From positions 1,240,001-1,304,000 of the forward strand of contig NC_019776.1 in the NCBI RefSeq assembly GCF_000317675.1: DNA of 64,000 nt, in the 5' to 3' direction. A program made the translations under genes and the position numbers. Of this stretch, positions 1 through 10,134 are shown piece after piece. The DNA is from Cyanobacterium aponinum PCC 10605 (lineage in GTDB: Bacteria > Cyanobacteriota > Cyanobacteriia > Cyanobacteriales > Cyanobacteriaceae). The number at the start of each line of letters is the position of its first letter. The stretch's first letter is position 1. The notes beneath the pieces were generated by a model. That model searched no databases. It had not been told where the DNA came from and saw only the letters and a list, made by a program, of their open reading frames with translations.

Positions 1-1076
1 TCGAAAATGGTAACATAAAATCTATACAGCCCTCTCATTTCAAGACTAATTCAGATTTGGATTTAGAAGGAGATTATCTTTCTTTAGGGGGATTTGATTT
101 ACAAATTAATGGCGGATTAGGATTAGCTTTCCCTGATCTTTGTTTTGATGATATAGATAAATTGCATGATATTTGTGCTTATTTGTGGTCAACGGGAGTA
201 GATCAATTTTTACCCACTATTGTCACCACTTCTGTTGAAAAAATTCATCAATCTTTAAAAGTTATTCAAGAGTTTAAACGGGAAAAACCAAGAAAAAATG
301 AAGCTGAAATTATAGGGGTTCATTTGGAAGGACCTTTTTTAAATTATGAGAAAAGAGGCGCTCACCCCCCAGAATATTTGTTACCTTTAACCCTCGATAA
401 CATCAAAATAGTTTTAGGGGCATATGCAGATGTAGTAAAAATAATAACTCTTGCTCCTGAATTAGATGAGAAAAAAGAAGTTATTCCTTATTTGCAGTCT
501 TTGGGCATAGTGATAAGTTTAGGACATTCTCAAGCTACAGCAGAAGACGCTATAATTGCTTTTCAACAAGGAGCATCCATGGTTACTCATGCTTTTAATG
601 CCATGCCGAATCTTCATCATCGACAGGCGGGTTTATTGGGGGAGGCTATTGTTAATCCTCATGTTTATTGTGGTTTGATAGCAGACGGTAATCATGTTTG
701 TCCGACTATGCTTAAATTGATTTTACAAGCTAGTAATTATCATCAAGGGGTGTTTGTGGTTAGTGATGCCTTAGCCCCCATTGGCCTGGGCGACGGTGTT
801 TATCCTTGGGATAGTCGTACTATTGAAGTCAAAAATGGTACTGCTAGGCTTCCTGATGGTACTTTATCTGGTACTACTTTGCCTTTGTTTGTTGGGGTTC
901 AAAATTTGTATGAATGGGGTATTTGTAATATAGAAGATGCGATCGCACTTGTGACTGATGCACCAAGAAAAGCCTTAAATATGCCTTGTTTAGAAGTTAG
1001 TTCTCCTGCTAATTTAATCCGTTGGCATGAGGATAAGCAAAATAAAAAACTCCATTGGCAAAGAATCCAACATTAA
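1..1076 (+). CDS. nagA: N-acetylglucosamine-6-phosphate deacetylase, 5' end outside the window
   Basis: This enzyme removes acetate from GlcNAc-6-phosphate in amino-sugar and cell-wall recycling in the cytoplasm. The reading frame is open back to base 3. A TTG at 57 would be the first usable start, but the residues before it (ending in the family's GGFDLQINGG strand) look like the normal NagA N-terminal beta domain. The true start is therefore probably upstream of the window. Family signatures seen: HLEGPFL (metal-binding Glu), a GHSQAT His, THAFNAMP, the ADGNH substrate-binding segment and the VVSDA catalytic Asp. The stop at 1074-1076 is followed by a 103-base gap before the next gene. Product identity is secure; only the start is unknown. 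Confidence 0.93.
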   Translation, partial: ENGNIKSIQPSHFKTNSDLDLEGDYLSLGGFDLQINGGLGLAFPDLCFDDIDKLHDICAYLWSTGVDQFLPTIVTTSVEKIHQSLKVIQEFKREKPRKNEAEIIGVHLEGPFLNYEKRGAHPPEYLLPLTLDNIKIVLGAYADVVKIITLAPELDEKKEVIPYLQSLGIVISLGHSQATAEDAIIAFQQGASMVTHAFNAMPNLHHRQAGLLGEAIVNPHVYCGLIADGNHVCPTMLKLILQASNYHQGVFVVSDALAPIGLGDGVYPWDSRTIEVKNGTARLPDGTLSGTTLPLFVGVQNLYEWGICNIEDAIALVTDAPRKALNMPCLEVSSPANLIRWHEDKQNKKLHWQRIQH

Positions 1077-1179
1077 CTTTTGGTTAATCATTCCTTAACT
1101 ATATTAAGAGTAAACAAATGCTAATATTTACGCAAATCAAAAATCAAACTACACCCCCCCCTTAATCAAAACTTTCAAA

Positions 1180-4100
1180 ATGACTATATCTACATCTGTT
1201 CAGACTCCAACTATTGCCGTTGACTCTAATGGAAGAACTCATATTGTTTGGAATCAAAATAATGTTATCTATCACTCCTACTTTAATCCCACCAGTCAGC
1301 GTTGGGTCGAGGCTGTACCCATTGCCAATAGTGTTAGCTCTAAAGAAATTAAAATAACAACAGATGTAAGTAGCTCTCCACAAAATTCAAGTTCTGCCCC
1401 GGGTGTATTTGTTTCTTGGATTGAAGGAGAGGAAAATAACAGAGAAGTAAAAGGCACTAACGGTATAATCAACAGTTTAGGGCAATTTGATTGGAGTGAG
1501 GTAACAGATTTAACTAATGATTCTGTCAGTGATGAAAATATCCAATTAGTAACAACAAAGGAAGGGAAAATAGTCCTTATTTCCGAAAAAGTAGATAGAA
1601 ATAATCCCCAAGCAGATATTGACTTATACACTCAGGTTATAGATTTAAGTCTTGACGAGCCGATACATAACAATATTGAAGAATTTAACCCCTTAAGTGC
1701 AAATAGTTTTAGACCCAATAATGCCCTTCAACTGGATACAGAGCTAGATGGAGGAGATATTCAAGTACCAGGTACATTCTTAATCACCAAAGAAAACTCA
1801 AGGACTCTTCAATTACCCTTATCTTTTTTTAACGGACAATTAGAATTCAAAAATGCTTTTGCTCTAGGGGGTGGATTCAATTTCAACAATATCATAGATG
1901 GAGGGGACAGATCTTTTTCCGCCTTTCTTCAGGCACAAGATGAATTAACTGGTTCTCTCTCTTTTGGTAAAAATAAATTATCTCTCAAAGGGAGGTTACA
2001 AGGAAAAGCAGAAGTTGATTTAGCTTTAGACGGGGACGGTAATAGCGTTTCTGTATCTGATTCCTTGAGGTTGAGAGGAGAATATGAAAGAAACTTATTA
2101 CCTGGCAAGACCACTTTTGATATTAGTGTAGGTTTTCTCAATCCTGATTCTAGCTTTACATTATTAGCGGGAGAGGTAAAGTTAGGGGTTTTAATGGATC
2201 TAGCCTTCACTTTAAAACAAAAATGGGGACCATTTCCTTTTGATTTTACTCCTTCTAGTCAAAACCGCACCCTAGAAAATAGTGTTGGTGGTTCTTCTTT
2301 ACAGTTAAACACTCTTGCAGAAGAGGAAAACCCAGATCTTTGGTTTAATCTAGTCAGAGCTGATGGTACTCCTGCCCAACCCGGTGATGATCCTAATCAA
2401 CTTTATTGGATGATTGACACCGATCGCGCTGCTGATGAATTTTTCGCTCCCCCCTCCAACTCTCCTTCTCCGAATCCTTCTGCTTCCCTTACAGAACAAG
2501 AATTGTTAGATGTTGATGTCACAAATACGGGCATCATAACTTTTGGCATTGGTTTGTCAGGAAAACTCAAATTGCAGGTTTTAAATTTTACTGCTTTAGA
2601 TTTTGAGAGCAAGTTAGAAATCTTAGCTAATGTTGAAGTTTTCCCCGAACAAGAGTTCACCAGTTTACAAGAATTATTGAGTTTGGCTGTAAATTTGTTT
2701 GGTAAGAAGTGGTCAACAATGTTATCTGTAGAACAGAATTTCACCACCAGTGATTTATTTGTGGGTATTAACCCTAATTTCATCGAAGGGACTTCTGCAA
2801 TTCATGCAGGTAATCCCATAGATGCCAATATTAGCTCTAATTTAACCGATGATACTTCACCATCGGTAGTTACAGACGAAAATGGTAACATTAATGCTGT
2901 TTGGGTGAAAAATACCCATGACGATAGTTTATCCCAAATATTGTTTGCTCAATCTACTAACGGAGAAAACTGGAGTACCCCTTTGCCTATCCCTAACAGT
3001 CAGGGAATGAATTTTGATCCTGTCATCGAGGTAACTTCGTCAGGTCAAATTGTTACTGTCTGGTCAAACACAAGGGATACAGACGTTTTTAATCAAGATG
3101 GTAGTGTCAATCAGCCTAAATTATCTCAATCTCTAGGAGAAGCTACTTTATTATTTTCTGTGTCTAATGATGGAGTAACTTGGACTGAACCTCTTCCCAT
3201 CAATTCTTCTATCGCTCAGCCTCAATCCCTCACTCTTAAGGAAACTTCCGACGGTGAGGTTTTAGTTACTTGGGTTATAGGGGGTACTGATGATGGTAGT
3301 GGTAATACGACTGATGATCAGTTATTTGCTTCTTTTTGGAATGGTAATGTCTGGAGTGAACCTTTATTAATTACCTCTGGGGACTTACGTTTGTTAGAAA
3401 ATCCTGTTTCTACGAGTCTTAATGGTTCTCCTACGGTTTTTTGGACAGAAGTAAATAGTTCTGAGGATGTGGAGGATGATGATCAAATCGTTAGTATTTA
3501 TTCTAGTTCTTTTGATCGACAGTTTAATCAGTGGGAAAGTCCTGTTATTTTTAAGCCTGATGTCTCTAATTTAGCCACTCCTGACAATGTTTTAGATGTG
3601 ATAGAGGTTAGCAATGATGTTAGTAATCAGGTGGTCAGCGATTCTCTTTCTGATGTATTTAGCCAAAACAGAATTATTGCCGAGAATGATGCCCGTTTAT
3701 TTATTCCTCATGATAGGGACGATCTCGAAGAGATCTGCTGCGCAGCACGCACCAGTCAGTTAGAAGTTTCACCGGTGAAGGTAAGGGAAACGGATGCAGA
3801 AGCAGTTTTAATCGTAAGACGCACAGGAGATATTAATGATTCCGTCAGTTTTAATTATCGTACGGTTAGTGGTAGTGCCACCGCAGGAGCGGATTTCGTT
3901 CCCCAAGTGGGTAGTTTAACTTTTGCGCCCGGAGAGGAATTTAAAGAAATTACCATACCCCTTCTCGATGACAATCTTGCAGAAAAAAGATTGGAACAAT
4001 TTAAGGTGATTATTACCAGTGATCATCCTCAAGCCCATCGACGCATTAATGGTTTGAGAGTGGGAGATGGTAGAGTGGAGTTAGTGGCAACTATTACCTC

Positions 4101-7100
4101 CATTGAAGATGAACCCACAGAACTAGGTGCGATCGACAGTGGTTTTATCTTAAAGGCAGATCCACAGGCTATGTCGGGGATGAGTATTTCTCCAGCCGGA
4201 GATATAAACGGTGATGGAGTTGATGATTTTTTGGTGGGAGCACCGGGGAAAAATGATAGTAAAGGAGTCGTTTATGTCGTTTTTGGCTCTAGCACTGTGG
4301 GAGTACAAGATCAAGAATTGTCTCTTGATAATTTGGATGGTAGCAATGGTTTGATTATTAATGGTACGAATCAAGATCGTTTAGGTAGTTCGATCGCATT
4401 TGCTGATTTGGATGGAGACAATAGACAGGATTTGATTTTAGGTGCGCCTCAAAATTCAGGACAATCTTTGTCAGGAAAAGTCTATATTGTACAGGGAGCT
4501 AATTTATCCCAAGAAAATGAAATCGATCTTAACTCTACTAATGCCTTAGTTTTAGAGTCCAACGACCCGGGAAATGCTCTTGGCTTTAAAGTAGTAGTGG
4601 CAGACGTAACAGGAGATGGTATTCCCGATGTGATCGTTAGCGCTCCTGCCAGTGATAAAATCTATGTAGTCAACGGCACGACCATTAAAAACGCCTTAAA
4701 TAATAATACTCCTTCCCTCAACTTAGATGAATTAGACGCTAATAGTGTCACTATTTTAGATACAGGAACAGGGCAGATTGGTACAGGTTTAGGAACTGCT
4801 GATGTCAACGGGGATGGAATTAAAGACCTTTTGCTAGGTTCACCTCAAGCCAATCCTGTGGACTTTTCCGCCAGTGATGACCCTTCTGCTCAAGCCCCCG
4901 CTTTTGGGGGTCAAGTATCCGTTGTTTTCGGCGGTTCAGGTCTGAATAATTCTTTAGATTTGAGTCAGCTAAACGGTAGTAATGGTTTTACCCTCAACGG
5001 TGAAGGCTTTTTCAATCCTTCTAATTTTGATGGTGATAGCACCCTCACAGACCCTAATTTACAACCTAATTTTACTATTGCTGATTCAGCCGGGACAAAT
5101 GTGGTTAGTATCGGAGACGTAAATAATGATGGTGTAGAAGATTTTATTATCAGTGCCTCTAATTCTGCATCTGGGGGGATAAATAGTCTAGGTCGGGCTT
5201 ATGTTATTTTCGGTAAAACTTCTGGTTGGTCGTCAGAGATTGACTTAGCCAATCTTAACATTAATGATGGTTTTGCCATTGAAGGTATTAACACTGCTAA
5301 TATTGGTGGTAATACAGGTTTTTCTGTGTCTGGGGTAGGGGATGTTAACAATGATCTTTTCGATGATTTCTTGATTAGTGCGCCCACTCTAAATACTCAA
5401 GGGGCAAATAGTGCCAACGGTCAAAGTTACTTAATTTTTGGAGGGGATAATTGGTCTAATTTCCTCAATGATGGAGTTTTGAAGTTATCGGATGTCAATA
5501 CTCTCAATCAAAGGGTTTTTGTCTTTAATAATCCTCTCAATGGCACTCAGTTAGGTATCGGCTTAGGTGCGATCGGAGATGTTAATAATGATGGTTCTCC
5601 AGATTTTGCGATGGCAACTCCTCAAGTTTTCCCCGATCAAGAAGAAAGTAATATTTTCGTTGCTTTTGGTCACGAATGGGTAGGACCAGGAGGAAGTCTT
5701 GATGTCACAAAGCTCAGAAGTGATAATGGTACTGTTTTTCAACCTCCCACAAACAATGAAATTGGTACTGTTTCTTTGGGAGGAGATATAAACGGCGATG
5801 GTTATGCTGATACGGTAATTGTCGATGCTGGATTTGGAGGGAGTGGAGGACAAATTGTTTATCTTTCTTTTGGTAGTGATCCTATGCAACCCTCTACCTT
5901 GCTTGAAAGTGTCTCCATTACCCTTAACAATGATGGTTTGATTTTGGGTAGTCAAACTGTTGACTCAGGAGATTTTAATAATGATGGTGTTGAGGACTTT
6001 ATTGTTGCCCGTAGTGGTTCGCCAAATGATACTTATGCTACTGTCATCTTTGGCAACACAAATCAATCATTTTGGTCAAGTATCGATCCCAATACGGGAA
6101 TCAACATCAATGATTTATTAACAGAAAATGGAGGGGTACAAATTACTGTTCCTAATATTTCTAATCAGGGAGATGATGTTAACCTTTCCATGGGAGATTT
6201 TAATGGTGATGGTGTGGATGATGTTTTAGTTAATAGTGCCAATCTCAACCCTTTTATCATTTTTGGCGATCATGATTTTACCTCTGGTACAGTTTCTTCT
6301 ATCAATGTGCTAAATCAGTCTTTACCCATACAAACAGAAATTAATTTCCCTATTTCATCGGTGAGCGACGTGGGGGATGTCAATGGGGACGGATTTACAG
6401 ATTTTGCCTTGTTAGGTATTGATGAGGATGACAATTCTTTAGTTAATTATCTTCTTTTCGGTTCTTCCAATTTAGATAGTGAAGCCTCCATTAATTTGAA
6501 TACTATTAATGGCAATAACGGAGTGAAAATGAGTGCTTCGGTGCCACAACTGAATTTACGAGATCAAGGGGCAGTGGGTAGTGTTCAAGGAGTTGGTGAT
6601 ATAAATGGGGATGGAGTTGATGATTTTGTGTTAGGAATTACCAATTTACTGCAAGGAAGTGTAGGAGGAGAAGTTTATGTGATTTTTGGCGATCGCAATT
6701 TAGGTGACAATAGTTCTTTTGATCTTAATGATTTGAATGGTAATGATGGTTTTTTAATTTCAACTACGGGAAGAGATGCTTTAGGCTTTAGCGTTACAGG
6801 GGGAGGAGATATTAACGGTGATGGTTATGATGACTTGGTCATCGGTGCGCCAAGTGATGACATAATTAATGTTGCAGGTGCTACTACTCAGGGAACTACC
6901 TACACAGTTTTTGGGGGCGAAAATATTGGAGAAAGCGGAAGTATTAATGTAGAGGATCTTGATGGTGCTAACGGTTTTGCTAGTGTTGGGGCAAGAAATT
7001 TGTCCTTTGCTGGCACTTCGGTGGGTCAACTCAAGGATGTTAACGGAGACGGCTTTGCTGATATGGGAATCGGAGCTCAGGGGGATAATTCTCAAGAGGT

Positions 7101-10044
7101 TGCAGGTCTTGCTTATAATGTCTTTGGTGGCGACTTTACGGCTAATGTTACCTATCAAGGAACGATCAATAATGATATTTTATCTGCAACTCAATTAGCG
7201 ACAGAATCCGCTCCTCACATTATGAATGGGGGTCAAGGAAATGACGTATTGCAGAGTGCCGGAGTGAACAGAAACGCTGACGGACGAGTAGTCATGAAGG
7301 GTGGTCAAGGAAATGATTTACTTTCCATTGGTAGTCTATTGTTCGATCGCATGGATGGAGGTAGTGGCGAAGATACCCTGCAACTAAATAGTTTTATTCT
7401 TTCCTCCAACAACCTAGATTTAACCGATCGCACCGTAGGCAGTCGTATTCAAGGAATTGAAATTATTGATCTCGGTTTTAATAACCGTGTCACCCTCAAT
7501 TTAGAAACCCTGACAAGTCTTTCGGACACCACCAACACCTTTAAAGTTCTCGGTCATAGCTCTTTTGTCGTAGCCAATGACTTTGCTCAATGGATTAAGC
7601 AAGACCCTGTCACCATCGATGATGTTATTTTTGATCAATATATTAATCAAGGAACTCGCCTTTTAATTCAACAGGATCTCGATTCTAATGGCAGAAATCA
7701 AAATGTATTTCAATCCACGGCAATTTCTGATGTTGTGGTTAATGGTACAGAAAGTGATGATGTTATTTCTTCATCTTCCTTGAATAGTTTAAGGGCTAAT
7801 GTTATTCATGGTTTAGGTGGGGATGACCTTATTGATGTGAGCGATACCCAAGGAGAACATATTATTCATGGCGGAGCAGGACTCGATCGCATTATTGTTA
7901 GCAAAAATGACACCGCTTTTGGTTCTTTGGGAGATGACACCTTCGAAGCCTTAGAAAACAGCGAAAATAACATCCTCCACGGTGATGAAGGAAATGATAC
8001 ATTTCTCCCTGGTAAAAATAACCAAGCCTTTGGTGGACAAGGACGCGATCGCTTTTTCATGCAAGGAGAAGGTAAAAATCTAGTATGGGGAGGACAAGAC
8101 ATCGATGAATTTTGGATTGCAGACCAAGACTTTCCCTCTTCTTTTAACGCTATTATGGACTTTGAATTGGGAGTCGATACTATTGGCTTAAAAGGATTTG
8201 CTGGACGAGAAGAAGAGATCAAACTATTTCAATTTGGAACAGATACCCTTATATCTTTAGGAAATCAACATTTAGCCCGTGTTCAGGGAATTAACCCCAA
8301 TTTCTTAAAAATAACCTCCCAAGGCAATGATCTCCTCATTTTAGCTCAGGAAATAAGCACAATCACCGTCACTAACACCAACGATTCTGGCGATGGTTCT
8401 TTACGTCAAGCCATTATTGATGCTAATAACACCCCTGAACAAGAAATAATCGATCTCTCTGGAATAGGTGGTCGTACAATCCAGTTGCAAAGTCCCTTAC
8501 CCACCATCATCTCAGATCTTATCATTCAAACCGCAGGACCATTAGGAACACCCACCATTAAAGCTCCAAATAGTCAATTTAACAATATTTTCACCCTCGG
8601 TGGCGTTAACTTTAACTTATCCTATGCTAACTTGCAAAATGGTTTTGCTCGAGGCGGAAATGGCGTTACCGGTGGTGGTGGTGGTTTAGGAGCAGGGGGG
8701 GCGATAAATACTTCGAATTACCTAGCCACAGTCACCCTCGACAATATTGTCTTTGATTCCAACCAAGCCGTTGGTGGTAATGGAACCACAGGTGCTCGTG
8801 GCGGTGGAGGCGAATTCGCAGGAACTCCCGATGATCAACCCCAATCTGGCGGGAATGGAGGATCTTTTAATATCAATGGAACAAATGCTCCGGGATTTGG
8901 TGGCTCTGGTGGAAGCATAGAGAATGGAGAAAGCGGAGGACGAGGGGGCAATGGTGGTAATACTAATGTTGTCGGTTATGGTGGTGGCGGTGCTGGTGGT
9001 GGCGGTGGTGGTAGTGGTGGTACTTTAGGCGGAAGTGCTACTAACGGTGGTGATGGTGGTGATGGTGGTTTTGGTGGTTTCGGTGCTGGTGGTGGTGCTG
9101 GAGGGGGCGGTGGTGGTGCTGGTCCTTCTGGTCCTTCCAATCGTGCGGGTAATGGTGGTGCTGGTGGTGCTGGTGGTAATTTTGCTGGTAATGGAACGGG
9201 AGGTTCTAAAGGTGAAGATCCTGAATTCGCATCGGGCAGTAGTCCGGGAAATGGTGGCACTGGAGGCGGTGGTGCCGGTTTAGGGGGTGCTTTATTTATT
9301 CAATATGCCAATGTGACTATCACTAATAGTATTTTTTCCGATAATCGAGCCCAAGGGGGCAGTGGTGGAAACAATGGTCAAGGTCTTGGAGGTGCTATTT
9401 TTATTGATGATGGTAATTCTACTGTTACGGGCAGTAACTTAACTTTTAATAATAATTCAGCTCCTAACAGTGAGGGGGGAGAGTTTGCTGGTATCAATGG
9501 TGAATCTCAGAATAATAACGATGTTTTTGGTACAATTAAGTCCATATCTTCAGCCCAAGAAGAGTTATTTGCCGTACCTTCTCCCCAAGAATTAGAAAGA
9601 GATAGTCTTTTAACTATTACTTTTAATCGTTTTCGCAATAATGATGGAGGTTATTTATATACTGATGAAATAGAAAGTCGAATTGTCAGTCAAAGTTTTC
9701 CTAACTTTATCCAAGAGGGATCAGCTTTTAAAGTTTCAACCAGAGAAGATGACAATTTAATTCGTTTTAACCGCTTCCAAAACTCCGATAAACCGGGTTC
9801 TTATCTTTATGCAGGGGAAGCAGAAAGTGCTAATATTAGAGAGAATTTCCCCAATTTTGTGGAAGAAGGTATTGCTTTTTATGCTTATGCTGGAAATGCC
9901 GATGTTGGCACAGACTTTTTCCGTTTCCAAAATAATCAACAACCCGGGGTATATATTTACGTTGCGGAGGAAGAACGAAATACTATCCTAGAAAACTTCC
10001 CTCAATTTACTTTTGAAGGTGTCGCTTTTGAGGCCTTGGGCTAA
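1180..10044 (+). CDS. Giant mosaic secreted/surface protein (FG-GAP, Calx-beta, RTX-like, Gly-rich, DUF5648-like repeats)
   Basis: This 2954-residue protein has no N-terminal signal peptide, so type I secretion is likely (inference). Order of parts: a sialidase-like propeller segment (about 1-150, partly repeated near 550-850); a Calx-beta domain (about 858-975); a long FG-GAP/integrin-alpha-like region (about 986-1984) with some 14 calcium loops of the form D-[VIF]-N-G-D-G-x-x-D; weak RTX-type glycine loops such as GGQGND and GDEGND (about 2014-2387); a CSLREA-like segment with DGSLRQAI (about 2395); a very Gly-rich stretch (about 2488-2704); and three C-terminal copies of a 45-residue RF..N..PG.Y.Y..E module resembling DUF5648. 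A likely role is calcium-stabilised adhesion or a cell-surface layer. Substrate and partner are unknown. A 30-bp palindromic repeat is inserted in frame at 3721. Confidence 0.85.
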   Translation: MTISTSVQTPTIAVDSNGRTHIVWNQNNVIYHSYFNPTSQRWVEAVPIANSVSSKEIKITTDVSSSPQNSSSAPGVFVSWIEGEENNREVKGTNGIINSLGQFDWSEVTDLTNDSVSDENIQLVTTKEGKIVLISEKVDRNNPQADIDLYTQVIDLSLDEPIHNNIEEFNPLSANSFRPNNALQLDTELDGGDIQVPGTFLITKENSRTLQLPLSFFNGQLEFKNAFALGGGFNFNNIIDGGDRSFSAFLQAQDELTGSLSFGKNKLSLKGRLQGKAEVDLALDGDGNSVSVSDSLRLRGEYERNLLPGKTTFDISVGFLNPDSSFTLLAGEVKLGVLMDLAFTLKQKWGPFPFDFTPSSQNRTLENSVGGSSLQLNTLAEEENPDLWFNLVRADGTPAQPGDDPNQLYWMIDTDRAADEFFAPPSNSPSPNPSASLTEQELLDVDVTNTGIITFGIGLSGKLKLQVLNFTALDFESKLEILANVEVFPEQEFTSLQELLSLAVNLFGKKWSTMLSVEQNFTTSDLFVGINPNFIEGTSAIHAGNPIDANISSNLTDDTSPSVVTDENGNINAVWVKNTHDDSLSQILFAQSTNGENWSTPLPIPNSQGMNFDPVIEVTSSGQIVTVWSNTRDTDVFNQDGSVNQPKLSQSLGEATLLFSVSNDGVTWTEPLPINSSIAQPQSLTLKETSDGEVLVTWVIGGTDDGSGNTTDDQLFASFWNGNVWSEPLLITSGDLRLLENPVSTSLNGSPTVFWTEVNSSEDVEDDDQIVSIYSSSFDRQFNQWESPVIFKPDVSNLATPDNVLDVIEVSNDVSNQVVSDSLSDVFSQNRIIAENDARLFIPHDRDDLEEICCAARTSQLEVSPVKVRETDAEAVLIVRRTGDINDSVSFNYRTVSGSATAGADFVPQVGSLTFAPGEEFKEITIPLLDDNLAEKRLEQFKVIITSDHPQAHRRINGLRVGDGRVELVATITSIEDEPTELGAIDSGFILKADPQAMSGMSISPAGDINGDGVDDFLVGAPGKNDSKGVVYVVFGSSTVGVQDQELSLDNLDGSNGLIINGTNQDRLGSSIAFADLDGDNRQDLILGAPQNSGQSLSGKVYIVQGANLSQENEIDLNSTNALVLESNDPGNALGFKVVVADVTGDGIPDVIVSAPASDKIYVVNGTTIKNALNNNTPSLNLDELDANSVTILDTGTGQIGTGLGTADVNGDGIKDLLLGSPQANPVDFSASDDPSAQAPAFGGQVSVVFGGSGLNNSLDLSQLNGSNGFTLNGEGFFNPSNFDGDSTLTDPNLQPNFTIADSAGTNVVSIGDVNNDGVEDFIISASNSASGGINSLGRAYVIFGKTSGWSSEIDLANLNINDGFAIEGINTANIGGNTGFSVSGVGDVNNDLFDDFLISAPTLNTQGANSANGQSYLIFGGDNWSNFLNDGVLKLSDVNTLNQRVFVFNNPLNGTQLGIGLGAIGDVNNDGSPDFAMATPQVFPDQEESNIFVAFGHEWVGPGGSLDVTKLRSDNGTVFQPPTNNEIGTVSLGGDINGDGYADTVIVDAGFGGSGGQIVYLSFGSDPMQPSTLLESVSITLNNDGLILGSQTVDSGDFNNDGVEDFIVARSGSPNDTYATVIFGNTNQSFWSSIDPNTGININDLLTENGGVQITVPNISNQGDDVNLSMGDFNGDGVDDVLVNSANLNPFIIFGDHDFTSGTVSSINVLNQSLPIQTEINFPISSVSDVGDVNGDGFTDFALLGIDEDDNSLVNYLLFGSSNLDSEASINLNTINGNNGVKMSASVPQLNLRDQGAVGSVQGVGDINGDGVDDFVLGITNLLQGSVGGEVYVIFGDRNLGDNSSFDLNDLNGNDGFLISTTGRDALGFSVTGGGDINGDGYDDLVIGAPSDDIINVAGATTQGTTYTVFGGENIGESGSINVEDLDGANGFASVGARNLSFAGTSVGQLKDVNGDGFADMGIGAQGDNSQEVAGLAYNVFGGDFTANVTYQGTINNDILSATQLATESAPHIMNGGQGNDVLQSAGVNRNADGRVVMKGGQGNDLLSIGSLLFDRMDGGSGEDTLQLNSFILSSNNLDLTDRTVGSRIQGIEIIDLGFNNRVTLNLETLTSLSDTTNTFKVLGHSSFVVANDFAQWIKQDPVTIDDVIFDQYINQGTRLLIQQDLDSNGRNQNVFQSTAISDVVVNGTESDDVISSSSLNSLRANVIHGLGGDDLIDVSDTQGEHIIHGGAGLDRIIVSKNDTAFGSLGDDTFEALENSENNILHGDEGNDTFLPGKNNQAFGGQGRDRFFMQGEGKNLVWGGQDIDEFWIADQDFPSSFNAIMDFELGVDTIGLKGFAGREEEIKLFQFGTDTLISLGNQHLARVQGINPNFLKITSQGNDLLILAQEISTITVTNTNDSGDGSLRQAIIDANNTPEQEIIDLSGIGGRTIQLQSPLPTIISDLIIQTAGPLGTPTIKAPNSQFNNIFTLGGVNFNLSYANLQNGFARGGNGVTGGGGGLGAGGAINTSNYLATVTLDNIVFDSNQAVGGNGTTGARGGGGEFAGTPDDQPQSGGNGGSFNINGTNAPGFGGSGGSIENGESGGRGGNGGNTNVVGYGGGGAGGGGGGSGGTLGGSATNGGDGGDGGFGGFGAGGGAGGGGGGAGPSGPSNRAGNGGAGGAGGNFAGNGTGGSKGEDPEFASGSSPGNGGTGGGGAGLGGALFIQYANVTITNSIFSDNRAQGGSGGNNGQGLGGAIFIDDGNSTVTGSNLTFNNNSAPNSEGGEFAGINGESQNNNDVFGTIKSISSAQEELFAVPSPQELERDSLLTITFNRFRNNDGGYLYTDEIESRIVSQSFPNFIQEGSAFKVSTREDDNLIRFNRFQNSDKPGSYLYAGEAESANIRENFPNFVEEGIAFYAYAGNADVGTDFFRFQNNQQPGVYIYVAEEERNTILENFPQFTFEGVAFEALG
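3721..3750 (+). repeat. 30-bp double-palindrome element inserted in frame (copy 1)
   Basis: The element reads as two adjacent palindromes, GATCTC-GAA-GAGATC and TGCTGCGCAGCA, followed by CGC. It is exactly ten codons long, begins on a codon boundary and adds DLEEICCAAR just before the Calx-beta domain of the giant protein. A second copy, 26 of 30 bases identical, lies on the other strand at 29996-30025 inside lanM. Confidence 0.75.
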
Positions 10045-10134
10045 ATTAATTGATTTTCTTTTGTTCATAAACCTTAAGGGTTGAACAATGTTTAACCCCG
10101 ACAATCTTCCCAAATTCAGTTTTTTATCGCAATA

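Noticed and set aside
8976-9283. Pro-rich and Val-rich frames on both strands
   Set aside because: They are shadows of the Gly-rich (GGT/GGC) codons of the giant protein.
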